DNA of 40,354 bases from IMG/VR virus record IMGVR_UViG_3300036832_000801, positions 1-40,354 of that record. One strand, written 5' to 3'. Positions 1-6,216 of this stretch are shown here, one piece after another; position 1 is the stretch's first letter; each line of letters starts with the position of its first letter. The position numbers were made by a program, and so were the translations under genes. The notes below the pieces were generated by a model. It made no database searches. It was not told the DNA's origin and saw only the letters and a list, made by a program, of their open reading frames with translations. The DNA is from a virus.

Positions 1-693
1 CTGCCGGTTCACCGTGAAGCCGTGCGCGGCGAGCATGATCACGATCCGCTGGTCAAGTTCGTCGTCGTCGTCCGGGTTGTTCGAATTACTCGAAATCCGG
101 TCGTCGTCCGGGTCGCGCGCGCGCCCACGTGCGGGCGCGCGCGAGTCGACAACCCCGGCCGACGACTCTTTTGACTCTGACTCTGACTCTGTCTCTGACT
201 TAGCATTGCCCGTCGCACTGCGACCTGCATTGCCCGTCGCATTGCGGCCCGTAGTGCGACCCGCAGTGCCCGACGCACTGCCATGCGCATGCGGATCGCT
301 ACGCGGACCGCTGGAGTTCCAGCGCTGCCGCGCCGCGCTCCGCGCCTGGTCCGCGCGCTTTTCCGCGTCGGCGCGGGTGCCGTTCCGCTTGACGTACGCG
401 GGAACAGTCCAGCCCGTACCGTCTGATGACACGCGTGGCCGGATCAGCTTTTCGTCTTGAAGAAGGTCGGCAAGACGCCGTGCGGTTCTGATGCCGACTG
501 GGTATGCAAGTGCTCCTAGTTGCTCAGTTGGCACGAATCCGTCGGTCAGTTCCTCGCGGCAGTAGCAGGCCATCATGAGGTACAGATAGGCCGCTGCCAT
601 CCCCTCGCTACCGGACGCCTGCACGAGGCGCCGCACCTTCGGGTCGCGGCCGAAGCCGACGTAGAGCGGGATGTAGATTTCGCCGAATGGCAT
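1..693 (-). CDS. Replication initiator, DnaD/lambda-O-like, N-terminal part (gene continues across the window edge)
   Basis: This is the N-terminal 231 codons of a 404-residue protein; the rest is at 39676-40354, because the window ends overlap by 157 bases. ATG at 691-693 follows GAGGTGACGT and overlaps the stop of the upstream nuclease gene. The first ~110 residues (starting MPFGEIYIPLYVGFGRDP) look like the winged-helix domain of phage replisome organisers: a short strand, helices, then a turn around RTARRLADLLQDEKLI. Residues ~134-165 are a low-complexity Gly/Asn/Arg/Thr linker encoded by 12-bp DNA repeats, followed by a Ser/Glu-rich stretch. Proteins of this design (lambda O, DnaD-like) bind origin iterons and recruit the helicase or its loader. 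The fold assignment is by eye; the initiator role is inferred from domain order and early-operon position. Confidence 0.75.
   Translation of the reverse strand, partial: MPFGEIYIPLYVGFGRDPKVRRLVQASGSEGMAAAYLYLMMACYCREELTDGFVPTEQLGALAYPVGIRTARRLADLLQDEKLIRPRVSSDGTGWTVPAYVKRNGTRADAEKRADQARSAARQRWNSSGPRSDPHAHGSASGTAGRTTGRNATGNAGRSATGNAKSETESESESKESSAGVVDSRAPARGRARDPDDDRISSNSNNPDDDDELDQRIVIMLAAHGFTVNRQ
164..201. repeat. GACTCT hexamer tract, purine-rich on the minus strand
   Basis: The hexamer GACTCT recurs (around 164, 173, 179 and 185), followed by the related GTCTCT and GACTTA. The tract is far less GC-rich than its surroundings and strongly purine-biased on the minus strand. It encodes a Ser/Glu run of the initiator. 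It directly abuts the 12-bp repeats at 203-294, the arrangement seen in lambda ori, where iterons border an asymmetric purine-rich, easily melted segment. Confidence 0.7.
203..294. repeat. 12-bp tandem iterons inside the initiator gene: candidate replication origin
   Basis: Seven consecutive 12-bp units start at 203, 215, 227, 239, 251, 263 and 275, with a partial eighth at 287. They follow the pattern G-C-A-(T/C/G)-T-G-C plus five variable bases; units 1 and 3 are identical. They lie in the linker region of the initiator gene and border a purine-biased, lower-GC tract. Phage initiators of the lambda O type bind iterons located within their own gene. That this is the origin is an inference; the repeat itself is directly visible. 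Confidence 0.65.
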
Positions 694-1034
694 CACGTCA
701 CCTCGGTAGGTTGTGGGGCGTACCCGGCTGCGGTGAGCAGCGGCATGACCTGGCGCAAGGGAAGCACCACCAGGGCATCGCCGACCGCCGTCTCGCCGCA
801 GCCGGGCGGCAGGTAGACGACCAGCGCGATCTCGCCGTCACCCGCGTACTTGGCGGCCTGGGCGAGCCACTTGTGCGACCACCGCATCTCGGTCTTGACC
901 TCGATGGCGGTGCCCGGCGTGCCGAGGATGTCGCGCCCCGGCCGCGAGTTCGGGGTCTTCTCCGCGTCAGGCCACCAGGGCCGAAGCCACGCGGCAACCC
1001 AGGCGGGCGCGGCGTTGCCCTTGTCCCGGCTCAC
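693..1034 (-). CDS. Holliday-junction-resolvase-like PD-(D/E)XK nuclease
   Basis: 113 residues. GTG at 1032-1034 overlaps the stop of the preceding gene (GTGA), and its own stop overlaps the initiator start. The core segment reads GRDILGTPGTAIEVKTEMRW, giving the Asp, Glu-Val-Lys arrangement of the PD-(D/E)XK nuclease fold as in archaeal Hjc-like and many phage resolvases, followed by a helix (KWLAQAAKYA) and a strand (EIALVVYLPP). Such small nucleases resolve branched DNA before packaging or during recombination, in keeping with the RecT/RecB-like genes of the same operon. The exact substrate (junction or other branched DNA) cannot be told from sequence. Confidence 0.75.
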   Translation of the reverse strand: MSRDKGNAAPAWVAAWLRPWWPDAEKTPNSRPGRDILGTPGTAIEVKTEMRWSHKWLAQAAKYAGDGEIALVVYLPPGCGETAVGDALVVLPLRQVMPLLTAAGYAPQPTEVT

Positions 1035-1288
1035 CGCGCGTCCTTCGGCCTCTCCCGCTCCTCGGCGTCGAGCATCCCTTCGGGCATGGGCATCGCGCCG
1101 AGCAGCTCGGCGATGCGGTGCAGGTCCTCGGCGATCGACACCATGGCCATGCACGCGGCGGTCTCGGCGGCGGCCTTGCCCCGCTCGCCCATCCGGGCGG
1201 CCATCGCCCGCGCCGGGTCCTCGCCCTGGGCGATCGCGTAGAGCTCCACGTTCTTCGCGGCGTTGCGCGCCATCTCCAGCGGTGTCAC
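1031..1288 (-). CDS. Small early protein of unknown function
   Basis: 85 residues, beginning MTPLEMARNAAKNVELYAIA from GTG at 1286-1288. The upstream GGAGG lies in the end of the previous gene, whose stop overlaps this start (GTGA). The protein is almost all helical, rich in Ala, Met and Glu, with no Cys motif, signal peptide or membrane span. Its stop overlaps the GTG start of the nuclease gene, so the two are probably translationally coupled. I do not recognise the family. Position between small early genes and the resolvase suggests an accessory role in replication or recombination, but nothing in the sequence shows this. Confidence 0.75.
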   Translation of the reverse strand: MTPLEMARNAAKNVELYAIAQGEDPARAMAARMGERGKAAAETAACMAMVSIAEDLHRIAELLGAMPMPEGMLDAEERERPKDAR

Positions 1289-1632
1289 GTTGCCTCCTGC
1301 TTTGGCCAGTCCAGCAGCCGTGCCAGCCACGGCCGGTCGAGCGCCATGAGCCGCAGCCCGGTCGCGGCGGCGAGGATGATCTGTTCACGGGCCACGGGCA
1401 GCCCGCGGGGGTTGCCCGACTGGCTCATCGGGCGTGATGACGGCTCGCGGAGGTCTTTCCACAGCACCCGCCAGGGCACGCCGGCCATGGAGGCGGCGGC
1501 GGCCGTCAGCAGCAGCCGCGCCTCCAGGTCGCGCTTGAACGCCGGGTGCATCGACTCGGGGCAGAAGCTCACCTCGAGTACGACGGTCAGGCCGACCATC
1601 ATCCGCACCTGGCAGCAGTCGTGATCGCTCAT
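1285..1632 (-). CDS. Early protein of unknown function
   Basis: 115 residues from ATG at 1630-1632, starting MSDHDCCQVRMMVGLTVVLE. The start overlaps the stop of the 51-residue gene upstream, and the end overlaps the next GTG start. The N-terminal half carries a Cys pair (CC at residues 6-7) and a later Cys; the middle is Ala-rich helix, and the C-terminal part is an amphipathic helix with several Trp and Leu (RPWLARLLDWP). No recognised domain. It belongs to the same tightly coupled early operon. Confidence 0.75.
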   Translation of the reverse strand: MSDHDCCQVRMMVGLTVVLEVSFCPESMHPAFKRDLEARLLLTAAAASMAGVPWRVLWKDLREPSSRPMSQSGNPRGLPVAREQIILAAATGLRLMALDRPWLARLLDWPKQEAT

Positions 1633-1784
1633 ACCGGCCTCTGTCCCGACCCGCCGCACCTGGCGGTGGGGTTGCGCGGGTCGTCGGTGCGGCGCATGTG
1701 CTGGCGCAGCCGCCCGTCCTTGGTGAGCGACTTCGTGACCCCGCACCAGCGGCACTTGGCGCGGCGCTTCCGCTCGCGGCTCAT
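1629..1784 (-). CDS. Small Cys/His zinc-binding-type protein
   Basis: 51 residues from ATG at 1782-1784, with a purine-rich GTGAGGAAAAC immediately upstream. It starts MSRERKRRAKCRWCGVTKSL and continues through a basic segment to a final Cys (RCGGSG). CxxC, then a His near the centre (RQHMRR) and a last Cys, could bind one zinc ion, like small actinobacterial zinc-finger proteins. It overlaps both neighbours by ATGA-type junctions, which supports it being a real gene despite its size. Nucleic-acid binding is likely from the basic charge but not shown. Confidence 0.7.
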   Translation of the reverse strand: MSRERKRRAKCRWCGVTKSLTKDGRLRQHMRRTDDPRNPTARCGGSGQRPV

Positions 1785-2179
1785 GTTTTCCTCACGGTCA
1801 CGGCGTCATCGAACAGGTGGCCCGCGAAGTCGATCGAGACCAGGCCGGGCTGATCGCCGACCGCCTCCGTGACGTGGATCGCGGTGGGGGTGATCGCGGC
1901 CGCGACGTCGAGCCGGGCGCGGGTCACCGCCTCGTTGAGGTCCGCCGACGCCTTGTTGGCCTCGCGCTGGAGGTGCTCCTGGAACGCGAGGATCTGCTTG
2001 TCAGCGGCGTCGTAGGCGGCCTTGTCGGCGGCGGCCGCCCCGGCGGCGATCGCGGCGCGGACCTCCTTCAGCAGGCGGGTGAGATCTTGAATCGCGCCGT
2101 GCGCGTCGGCGAGCAGCTCGCGCAGCGCCGCCTCCGCCTCGGGTACCTGCTCGGCGCGGGCCCGGCGGCCCGTGCTCAC
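1781..2179 (-). CDS. Coiled-coil early protein, paralogue of the gene at 2433-2918
   Basis: 132 residues from GTG at 2177-2179 (start overlaps the upstream stop). Residues ~15-90 form a long Ala/Glu/Arg-rich helix, probably a coiled coil. It is followed by a short beta-rich C-terminal part (PGLVSIDFAGHLFDDAVTV). The product two genes upstream (2433-2918) has the same layout: a long helix containing FQxxLxxE and a (A)VxRAR stretch, then TGWVTVQFDG. The two therefore look like diverged duplicates flanking an unrelated 86-residue gene. Function unknown. Confidence 0.75.
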   Translation of the reverse strand: MSTGRRARAEQVPEAEAALRELLADAHGAIQDLTRLLKEVRAAIAAGAAAADKAAYDAADKQILAFQEHLQREANKASADLNEAVTRARLDVAAAITPTAIHVTEAVGDQPGLVSIDFAGHLFDDAVTVRKT

Positions 2180-2436
2180 CAGAAGCTCCCCACGTCGTGC
2201 AGGCCGGCCAGGTCGACCATCTCGTCGTCCACCGCGACGTCCAGCGCCACCAGGGCCTCGACCATGAGCGAGAACGCCCACGGGTCAATGCGGTGGCTCT
2301 CGCGCAGCGTGGGCGGGTCCTCGCCGCCGTTCTTGGCTTTGACCGCCTCGGCGGCCTCGTGGTACTGCCGTGCCCACTCCGCGCGGGAGCGGACCACGAA
2401 CCACTGGCCCGGCCCGAAGCCGAAACCGTCGCTCAT
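2176..2436 (-). CDS. Small early protein of unknown function
   Basis: 86 residues from ATG at 2434-2436, beginning MSDGFGFGPGQWFVVRSRAE. The start overlaps the stop of the upstream coiled-coil gene (ATGA) and the stop overlaps the GTG of the next gene. It has several aromatic residues at the N-terminus, then charged helices (AKNGGEDPPTLRESHRIDPW). Acidic C-terminal half. No motif I can name. It is sandwiched between two paralogous coiled-coil genes. Confidence 0.75.
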   Translation of the reverse strand: MSDGFGFGPGQWFVVRSRAEWARQYHEAAEAVKAKNGGEDPPTLRESHRIDPWAFSLMVEALVALDVAVDDEMVDLAGLHDVGSFW

Positions 2437-2918
2437 CGCTCACGCTCCGCCCTGGCCGTCTCGGACGGCATGTCGCCGTCGAACTGGACGGTGACCCAGC
2501 CGGTCCGCGCGTCGATCTGCACCAGGCGCGGCCGGATGGAGCTGAGAACCGCCTGGCGGGCACGGTGCACCGCGCCGTCGAACCCCTGCATCGCGACCGT
2601 CATCTCCCCGGCGAGGAACGTCTGGAAGCGCTGCACCTCGGCCTGCCCGGCGGCGAACGCGGCGCCGCGCGCGGTGTCGGCCGCCTCGGTGGCGGCCTGG
2701 CGGTGCTCGCTGATCAGGCCGCGCAGCTCGCTTAGCACGCCCTCGGCGCGCTGGATCTGGGCGCGCAGGTCATCGGCGACCCCGGCGGCGAGCAGCTCCC
2801 CGCCGATCGGGCCTGTGCCGTCGACCGTCTCGGCGCTGAGCGTGTCGTTCCCGCCGGGCGGGGTCCGCACGGCACGGTTCGAGCCGGTGCGCCTGGTGCC
2901 GCCCTCGCCGCCGTTCAC
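2433..2918 (-). CDS. Coiled-coil early protein, paralogue of the gene at 1781-2179
   Basis: 161 residues from ATG at 2916-2918. Residues 1-35 are a flexible Gly/Thr/Arg segment. Residues ~40-125 form a long helix with heptad-like hydrophobic spacing, then a beta-type end (LVQIDARTGWVTVQFDGDM). The C-terminal half matches the 132-residue product downstream in order and key residues (FQ, RAR, V.I/V.F, FDG/FAG). The start overlaps the previous stop. A structural or adaptor role in a protein complex is possible; no catalytic residues are evident. Confidence 0.8.
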   Translation of the reverse strand: MNGGEGGTRRTGSNRAVRTPPGGNDTLSAETVDGTGPIGGELLAAGVADDLRAQIQRAEGVLSELRGLISEHRQAATEAADTARGAAFAAGQAEVQRFQTFLAGEMTVAMQGFDGAVHRARQAVLSSIRPRLVQIDARTGWVTVQFDGDMPSETARAERER

Positions 2919-3295
2919 TGGGGACCGCCCCCGTCCTGTTCCGGGTCGTCGCCGCCGTCGTCAAGGGGCAGCTCGGCGGGCATGTCGCGGAACGCCTCCT
3001 CGATCTCGTCTTCCAGGTCGAGCGGCAGCGTGGTCTGCCCCAGGCGGTGCTCCAGCGCGCGGCGGATCAGCCGCTCGGCCGCGGCGAGGTCCTCGGGCAG
3101 CACCACCTCGGCGCGGCGGATGCGGATGGTGGCCGCCTCCTCGCCGTTATCCTGGTCGATCGTGACGCGGCGGCAGTCCACGATCGCGATGACCGCCCGG
3201 TACTTCTTGGGGTCGGCGATCAGCTCGGCGGCGATGGTGTAGAGGCCGTTCTCGTCGCCCTTCGGGAGAACGGCGTTGGTCTTCACGGTGGGCAT
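2915..3295 (-). CDS. Conserved-type early protein next to the recombination genes, function unknown
   Basis: 126 residues. ATG at 3293-3295 is preceded by GAGGAG with about 8 bases spacing; an upstream in-frame extension is possible but would be Arg-rich and unlike a coding N-terminus. The body is a compact alpha/beta unit: GLYTIAAELIADPKKYRAVI, then IVDCRRVTID and IRIRRAEVVLPEDL, followed by helices and a very acidic tail (LPLDDGGDDPEQDGGG). Proteins of this general look often sit beside RecT in actinophages, without an assigned role. Its stop overlaps the next start. Confidence 0.8.
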   Translation of the reverse strand: MPTVKTNAVLPKGDENGLYTIAAELIADPKKYRAVIAIVDCRRVTIDQDNGEEAATIRIRRAEVVLPEDLAAAERLIRRALEHRLGQTTLPLDLEDEIEEAFRDMPAELPLDDGGDDPEQDGGGPQ

Positions 3296-3300
3296 GGTGG

Positions 3301-3525
3301 TTACTCCTCGGGTGTCGGGTAGCCGAGCGCCAGGTTGACGGCCCGGACGGCGAGATGATGCGCCGCGACGAGCTGGCCGGAGCCGACGCCCGCGCCACGG
3401 GCGTAGGCGACGTTCACCGCCTTCTGGATCGCGGGCGGGACCAGCCGCCAGTGCGGCAGGCACATGAACAGGTGATCGGGGATGTCGTCGCGGGCGCAGG
3501 CCCGCACGGGGCAGTGGTGCGTCAT
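3301..3525 (-). CDS. Small Cys/His early protein
   Basis: 74 residues from ATG at 3523-3525, with a perfect AGGAGG about 9 bases upstream, which fixes the start. The first 30 residues carry MTHHCPVRACARDDIPDHLF followed by MCLPHW: three Cys plus His residues spaced like a small zinc knuckle. The C-terminal half is an Ala/Val-rich helix. Zinc binding is inferred. Like the other early genes it has no recognised catalytic domain. Confidence 0.8.
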   Translation of the reverse strand: MTHHCPVRACARDDIPDHLFMCLPHWRLVPPAIQKAVNVAYARGAGVGSGQLVAAHHLAVRAVNLALGYPTPEE

Positions 3526-3614
3526 CGGCGGTTGCCTCCTCGCCGATCGGGCCGCGCGGCGGGGAGCCAGGGGGTAGGGAGCACAGGAGAGGCTCGCCCG
3601 CCGCGCGGCGTCTG

Positions 3615-3839
3615 TCACGGCGGATCGCCGCCGTCGTCGGGGTCGTTGACGTCGTGGAGCATCTGGCGGGTGCGGGCCAGCAGCGAGCGGCGCAGCGCCC
3701 ACAGCTCGCGGATCTCGCGGATCAGGTCGGCTACGTCCTGCTCGCGCAGCGCGGCCGGGTCGCCGTGGTGGAAGCACAGGTCGGCGCGCTGCTCGATGCC
3801 GGCCAGTTCGGCCTCACTCAGCTGGCGGGGCATCTCCAT
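3615..3839 (-). CDS. Small acidic helical early protein
   Basis: 74 residues starting MEMPRQLSEAELAGIEQRAD at 3837-3839. Helical throughout (ADLIREIRELWALRRSLLAR), ending in an Asp-rich tail. The start lies inside the 3' end of the recT-like gene (26-bp overlap in another frame), as expected for a coupled operon. The general pattern of an N-terminal IExRAD segment followed by DVxxLIxEIRxL resembles short proteins found in many actinophages, none with a known role. Confidence 0.75.
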   Translation of the reverse strand: MEMPRQLSEAELAGIEQRADLCFHHGDPAALREQDVADLIREIRELWALRRSLLARTRQMLHDVNDPDDGGDPP

Positions 3840-4941
3840 CGCCGCTCACCTCCCCGGCGGGCTCGGCGGTCCCGGCGTCCTGGCCGGGCTGCCCGGCGGG
3901 CGGCGGGCGCATCGGCTGGCCGCCTTCGGGCGGCGGCGGCTGGTCCTCGCCCCGGTCGGCGGCCCGAGCCGCGGCGATCTCCCGCAGGTGGATCAGCACG
4001 GCTTTCACCTCGTCAGGCATCAGGTGCCCGGTGCTGGTGATCGGCCGCCCGGCCCATATCGAGATCAGGGCCAGGCCCTCAGCCGCGCCGGTCACCCCCA
4101 TGTCACGCAGCCCGGCGTGGATCTTGCCGAGCGCCTGCTTGCTCGGCGGCGGGGTGCCCGGCGGCGGCGTCGAGTCGGCCGGGGCCGGGGGCGGCGCCTG
4201 CGTGCCGAGCGGCGCGGCTACAGGCAGCCCGGCCCGCACGGCGGCCGAGCGCGGCGGCCGGGCGCGCGTGGTGGTCGAGGTGGAGGTGGCGGCCGAGCCG
4301 GGGGGCGGCGCGTCCGGGTCGGGCGCCTCGGCGGTGCCGCGCATCTCATCGGCGACCTCCTCGGCGAGCAGCGGCAGGCCGAGCAGCGCGTCAGCGGCGA
4401 CCCACCGGCAGCCCTCGGCGGTGGCGCGGGCCACCAGCATGGATTTGGTCTGGGTGCGCCACTGGCCGTCGACCCGGCCGGGGTACAGGCCCGCGAGGCG
4501 TGCCCGCTCGGTGTCCCATACGACCTGCTGCCAGTCGTCGGAACCGGCGCGGCGCACCCGGACGATCGCGCGGGAGGCGGTCGACTCGTGCACGACGATC
4601 TCGTGGCCGTGGCGCAGCAGCAGCGCGCGGGCCGCGACCGCGTACAGGGCGACGGTGCCCCGGATGATGACGAACGCGCGGAGGCTGGCCATGGGGCCGA
4701 ACTCAAGCTCCTGCCCGGCCAGCAGCACGGCCGTGACCTGGGCGACGGTGCCCTCGAAGTCGAGCACCCGCTTGGCCGGGTCGCGCTCGGCCGGGTTAGT
4801 CCAGACGCGCAGGTGATCGGGAATGAACGCGGTGGGGGCCAGGGAGCGGGCGATCCCGGCGGCGGCCTCGGCCTCCAGCGCCCAGGTGCGCAGGGACAGG
4901 TTGGCGCCGCCGTCATTGGCGGCGCTGTTTCGCGCGGCCAT
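3814..4941 (-). CDS. recT: RecT-family single-strand annealing protein
   Basis: 375 residues from ATG at 4939-4941. Residues ~30-210 match the RecT pattern: IPDHLRVW, then a strand-helix block with GQELEFGPMASLRAFVIIRG, a central QQVVWDTERARLAGL segment and TKSMLVARATAEGCRWVA, typical of the conserved RecT core (the usual text is GLSP-LEA-LQ, then K-x-ML-RA-KA). A Pro/Ala/Thr linker (~215-270) leads to a separate C-terminal helical domain (KQALGKIHAGLRDMGV and following). RecT proteins coat and anneal single-stranded DNA made by a partner exonuclease, here the RecB/Cas4-like gene at 5089-5889. A weak start signal and a short leader ORF overlapping the ATG suggest translational coupling. Confidence 0.85.
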   Translation of the reverse strand: MAARNSAANDGGANLSLRTWALEAEAAAGIARSLAPTAFIPDHLRVWTNPAERDPAKRVLDFEGTVAQVTAVLLAGQELEFGPMASLRAFVIIRGTVALYAVAARALLLRHGHEIVVHESTASRAIVRVRRAGSDDWQQVVWDTERARLAGLYPGRVDGQWRTQTKSMLVARATAEGCRWVAADALLGLPLLAEEVADEMRGTAEAPDPDAPPPGSAATSTSTTTRARPPRSAAVRAGLPVAAPLGTQAPPPAPADSTPPPGTPPPSKQALGKIHAGLRDMGVTGAAEGLALISIWAGRPITSTGHLMPDEVKAVLIHLREIAAARAADRGEDQPPPPEGGQPMRPPPAGQPGQDAGTAEPAGEVSGDGDAPPAE

Positions 4942-4985
4942 CAGGTTCGGTGTCCGTTCGTGGTGGTAATTGTGGTGGTGGTCAT
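4942..4985 (-). other. Short threonine-rich leader ORF between the 35-residue gene and recT
   Basis: An ATG at 4983-4985 overlaps the stop of the 35-residue ORF, and reads 14 codons (MTTTTITTTNGHRT) to a TGA that overlaps the recT ATG. The recT start itself has no clear ribosome-binding site, so ribosomes may reach it by reading this leader. Nine of 14 codons are Thr. It is too short to prove coding; translation as a coupling device is an inference. Confidence 0.35.
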
Positions 4986-5089
4986 CGGGGTATCTCTTCC
5001 AGGTGTGTGCGGCGGAGGTGCTCGCGGATGGCTGCGGGCGTCACGCTGTCGTCAGCAGCGGGGCGCCCGCCCCGTTCCCTAGGGCGCAT
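4982..5089 (-). CDS. Possible 35-residue protein between the exonuclease and recT
   Basis: ATG at 5087-5089 overlaps the exonuclease stop by one base (TGATG) and has GGAG upstream within the exonuclease gene. The product is basic (MRPRERGGRPAADDSVTPAA, then a helix IREHLRRTHLEEIPR) with a His in the helix. Its stop overlaps the Thr-rich leader start. The end-to-end packing supports translation, but the product has no family I recognise and could be merely a ribosome-relay ORF. Confidence 0.5.
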   Translation of the reverse strand: MRPRERGGRPAADDSVTPAAIREHLRRTHLEEIPR

Positions 5090-5889
5090 CACACGGCCTC
5101 CAGCTCGGCCGGGGCGAGCGTTCCGCCGATCCACGTATCCAGCTCGTCGCGGTGGTCGTACTGCCAGCGCAGGGACAGGAAGTAGTCCCACGTCGCGTCG
5201 GTCGTGCTGACCGGGCGGAACTCCCAGCAGTCCGAGCGGATCCAGACCACGCCGGTCCGGTGGACGCCGAGCCATTCCATGCGCCGCTCGTCCTCGGGCG
5301 CGGCGGGGTCCACGAAAACCTCGGCCTTGGTGTAGGCGCACGCCTGGATGGCGGACTCGGGCCAGATCTTCGAGCGCGTTGACTTCAGCTCGAGTAGCCA
5401 GCGGTCGGCGGGGATGTGCTCGCCGCCGAGGGTGAGCGCGGGCAGGTCGGCCACCAGGTCGACGGTGCCGCAGTAGCGGTGCGTGCGGTTCGCCACGACG
5501 AGCTCGGTGCCGTTCAGCAGCGGGACGGGCCGTACGACGCGCAGGAAGTCGCGGTAGGCGTCGATGTGCCCTTCCAGCTCCTCGGGCACCTCGGCGTCCA
5601 GGCCGTCGTTGAGCGCGGCGGCGATCTTGTGGATCTCGGTGCCGCGCTTGGCGGCCACGTCGAGGTCACGGCGGTGAGCGGTCAGCAGCCGGTTGTGGAT
5701 CACCTCGTCGGGCAGTTCCGCCAGCTCATCCCAGCAGCTCACGGCCTCGTCGGCGGCGCAGCGGGCGGACCAGTTGACCAGGCCGGGCTTGGGCATGGTC
5801 TTGCCGAGGATGGTGGTCACGCCCGGCACCCACTGGCCGTCGACCTTGTAGCGGTGACCCTTGCCGTGCTCGTGGCGCGCGACGCTCAT
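5089..5889 (-). CDS. Cas4/RecB-like PD-(D/E)XK exonuclease
   Basis: 266 residues. I chose ATG at 5887-5889 (MSVARHEHGKGHRYKVDGQW), since a longer in-frame start at 5982 lies upstream of a likely promoter. Features in order: GVTTILGKTMPKPGLVNW near the N-terminus, typical of phage RecB-like exonucleases; a helix with RGTEIHKIAAAL carrying the conserved His; GTVDLVADLP giving the catalytic Asp; and LLELKSTRS giving Glu-x-Lys. These are the PD-(D/E)XK nuclease residues. It would degrade one strand to give the substrate for RecT annealing, as in lambda Exo/Bet or RecE/RecT pairs. The polarity of digestion is not visible. Confidence 0.85.
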   Translation of the reverse strand: MSVARHEHGKGHRYKVDGQWVPGVTTILGKTMPKPGLVNWSARCAADEAVSCWDELAELPDEVIHNRLLTAHRRDLDVAAKRGTEIHKIAAALNDGLDAEVPEELEGHIDAYRDFLRVVRPVPLLNGTELVVANRTHRYCGTVDLVADLPALTLGGEHIPADRWLLELKSTRSKIWPESAIQACAYTKAEVFVDPAAPEDERRMEWLGVHRTGVVWIRSDCWEFRPVSTTDATWDYFLSLRWQYDHRDELDTWIGGTLAPAELEAV

Positions 5890-5953
5890 GTCGCGACCGC
5901 CCCCCTGCCGTTCCTGCACCTCCGGACGCTGACCGGAACGTCCCTCCGGTTCG

Positions 5954-5982
5954 ACGGTAGGCCGCAGACGATTTCCAGACAA
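5954..5982 (-). promoter_or_regulatory. Candidate promoter before the exonuclease gene
   Basis: On the minus strand TTGTCT (5977-5982) and TACCGT (5954-5959) are separated by 17 bases, about 65 bases before the exonuclease ATG. The segment lies in the only AT-richer gap within the early operon, after the stop of the 72-residue gene. Match to a sigma-70-type promoter is moderate. Confidence 0.4.
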
Positions 5983-5997
5983 TACCTAATGATTGGT

Positions 5998-6216
5998 TCA
6001 CCGCACATTTTGGTATGCCCTCCGACCTGCACGGACGCCTGCCCGTGTGATTGCACGGGGCGTTTGCACGTGCGCGGCGTCACGGGCCTGCCGTGCCCGC
6101 CAGGAAGCGAAGAACTGACGGTCCTCCTCGCGGTCGTCGGCGCTTCGGCCAGGCGCCGCGGCGAACGCCTCGCGCAGCCGCTCACGGAACGCCGCCAGGC
6201 GCTCGGCGGGGATCAT
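5998..6216 (-). CDS. Small basic early protein, function unknown
   Basis: 72 residues from ATG at 6214-6216, which overlaps the stop of the XRE regulator (ATGA). It is one or two long, Arg- and Ala-rich helices (AERLAAFRERLREAFAAAPG, then QFFASWRARQARDAAH) with a basic end. No Cys or membrane segment. Its tight coupling to the regulator suggests a shared control or nucleoid-type role, but that is only context. Confidence 0.7.
   Translation of the reverse strand: MIPAERLAAFRERLREAFAAAPGRSADDREEDRQFFASWRARQARDAAHVQTPRAITRAGVRAGRRAYQNVR

Noticed and set aside
61-115. tRNA-like GTTCGAAT stretch
   Set aside because: Only a T-loop-like word; no acceptor or anticodon stems fit and it lies within the initiator gene.
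5890-5982. Upstream start for the exonuclease gene at 5982
   Set aside because: It would place the start before the likely promoter and add a Gly/Arg/Glu-rich segment without family resemblance.
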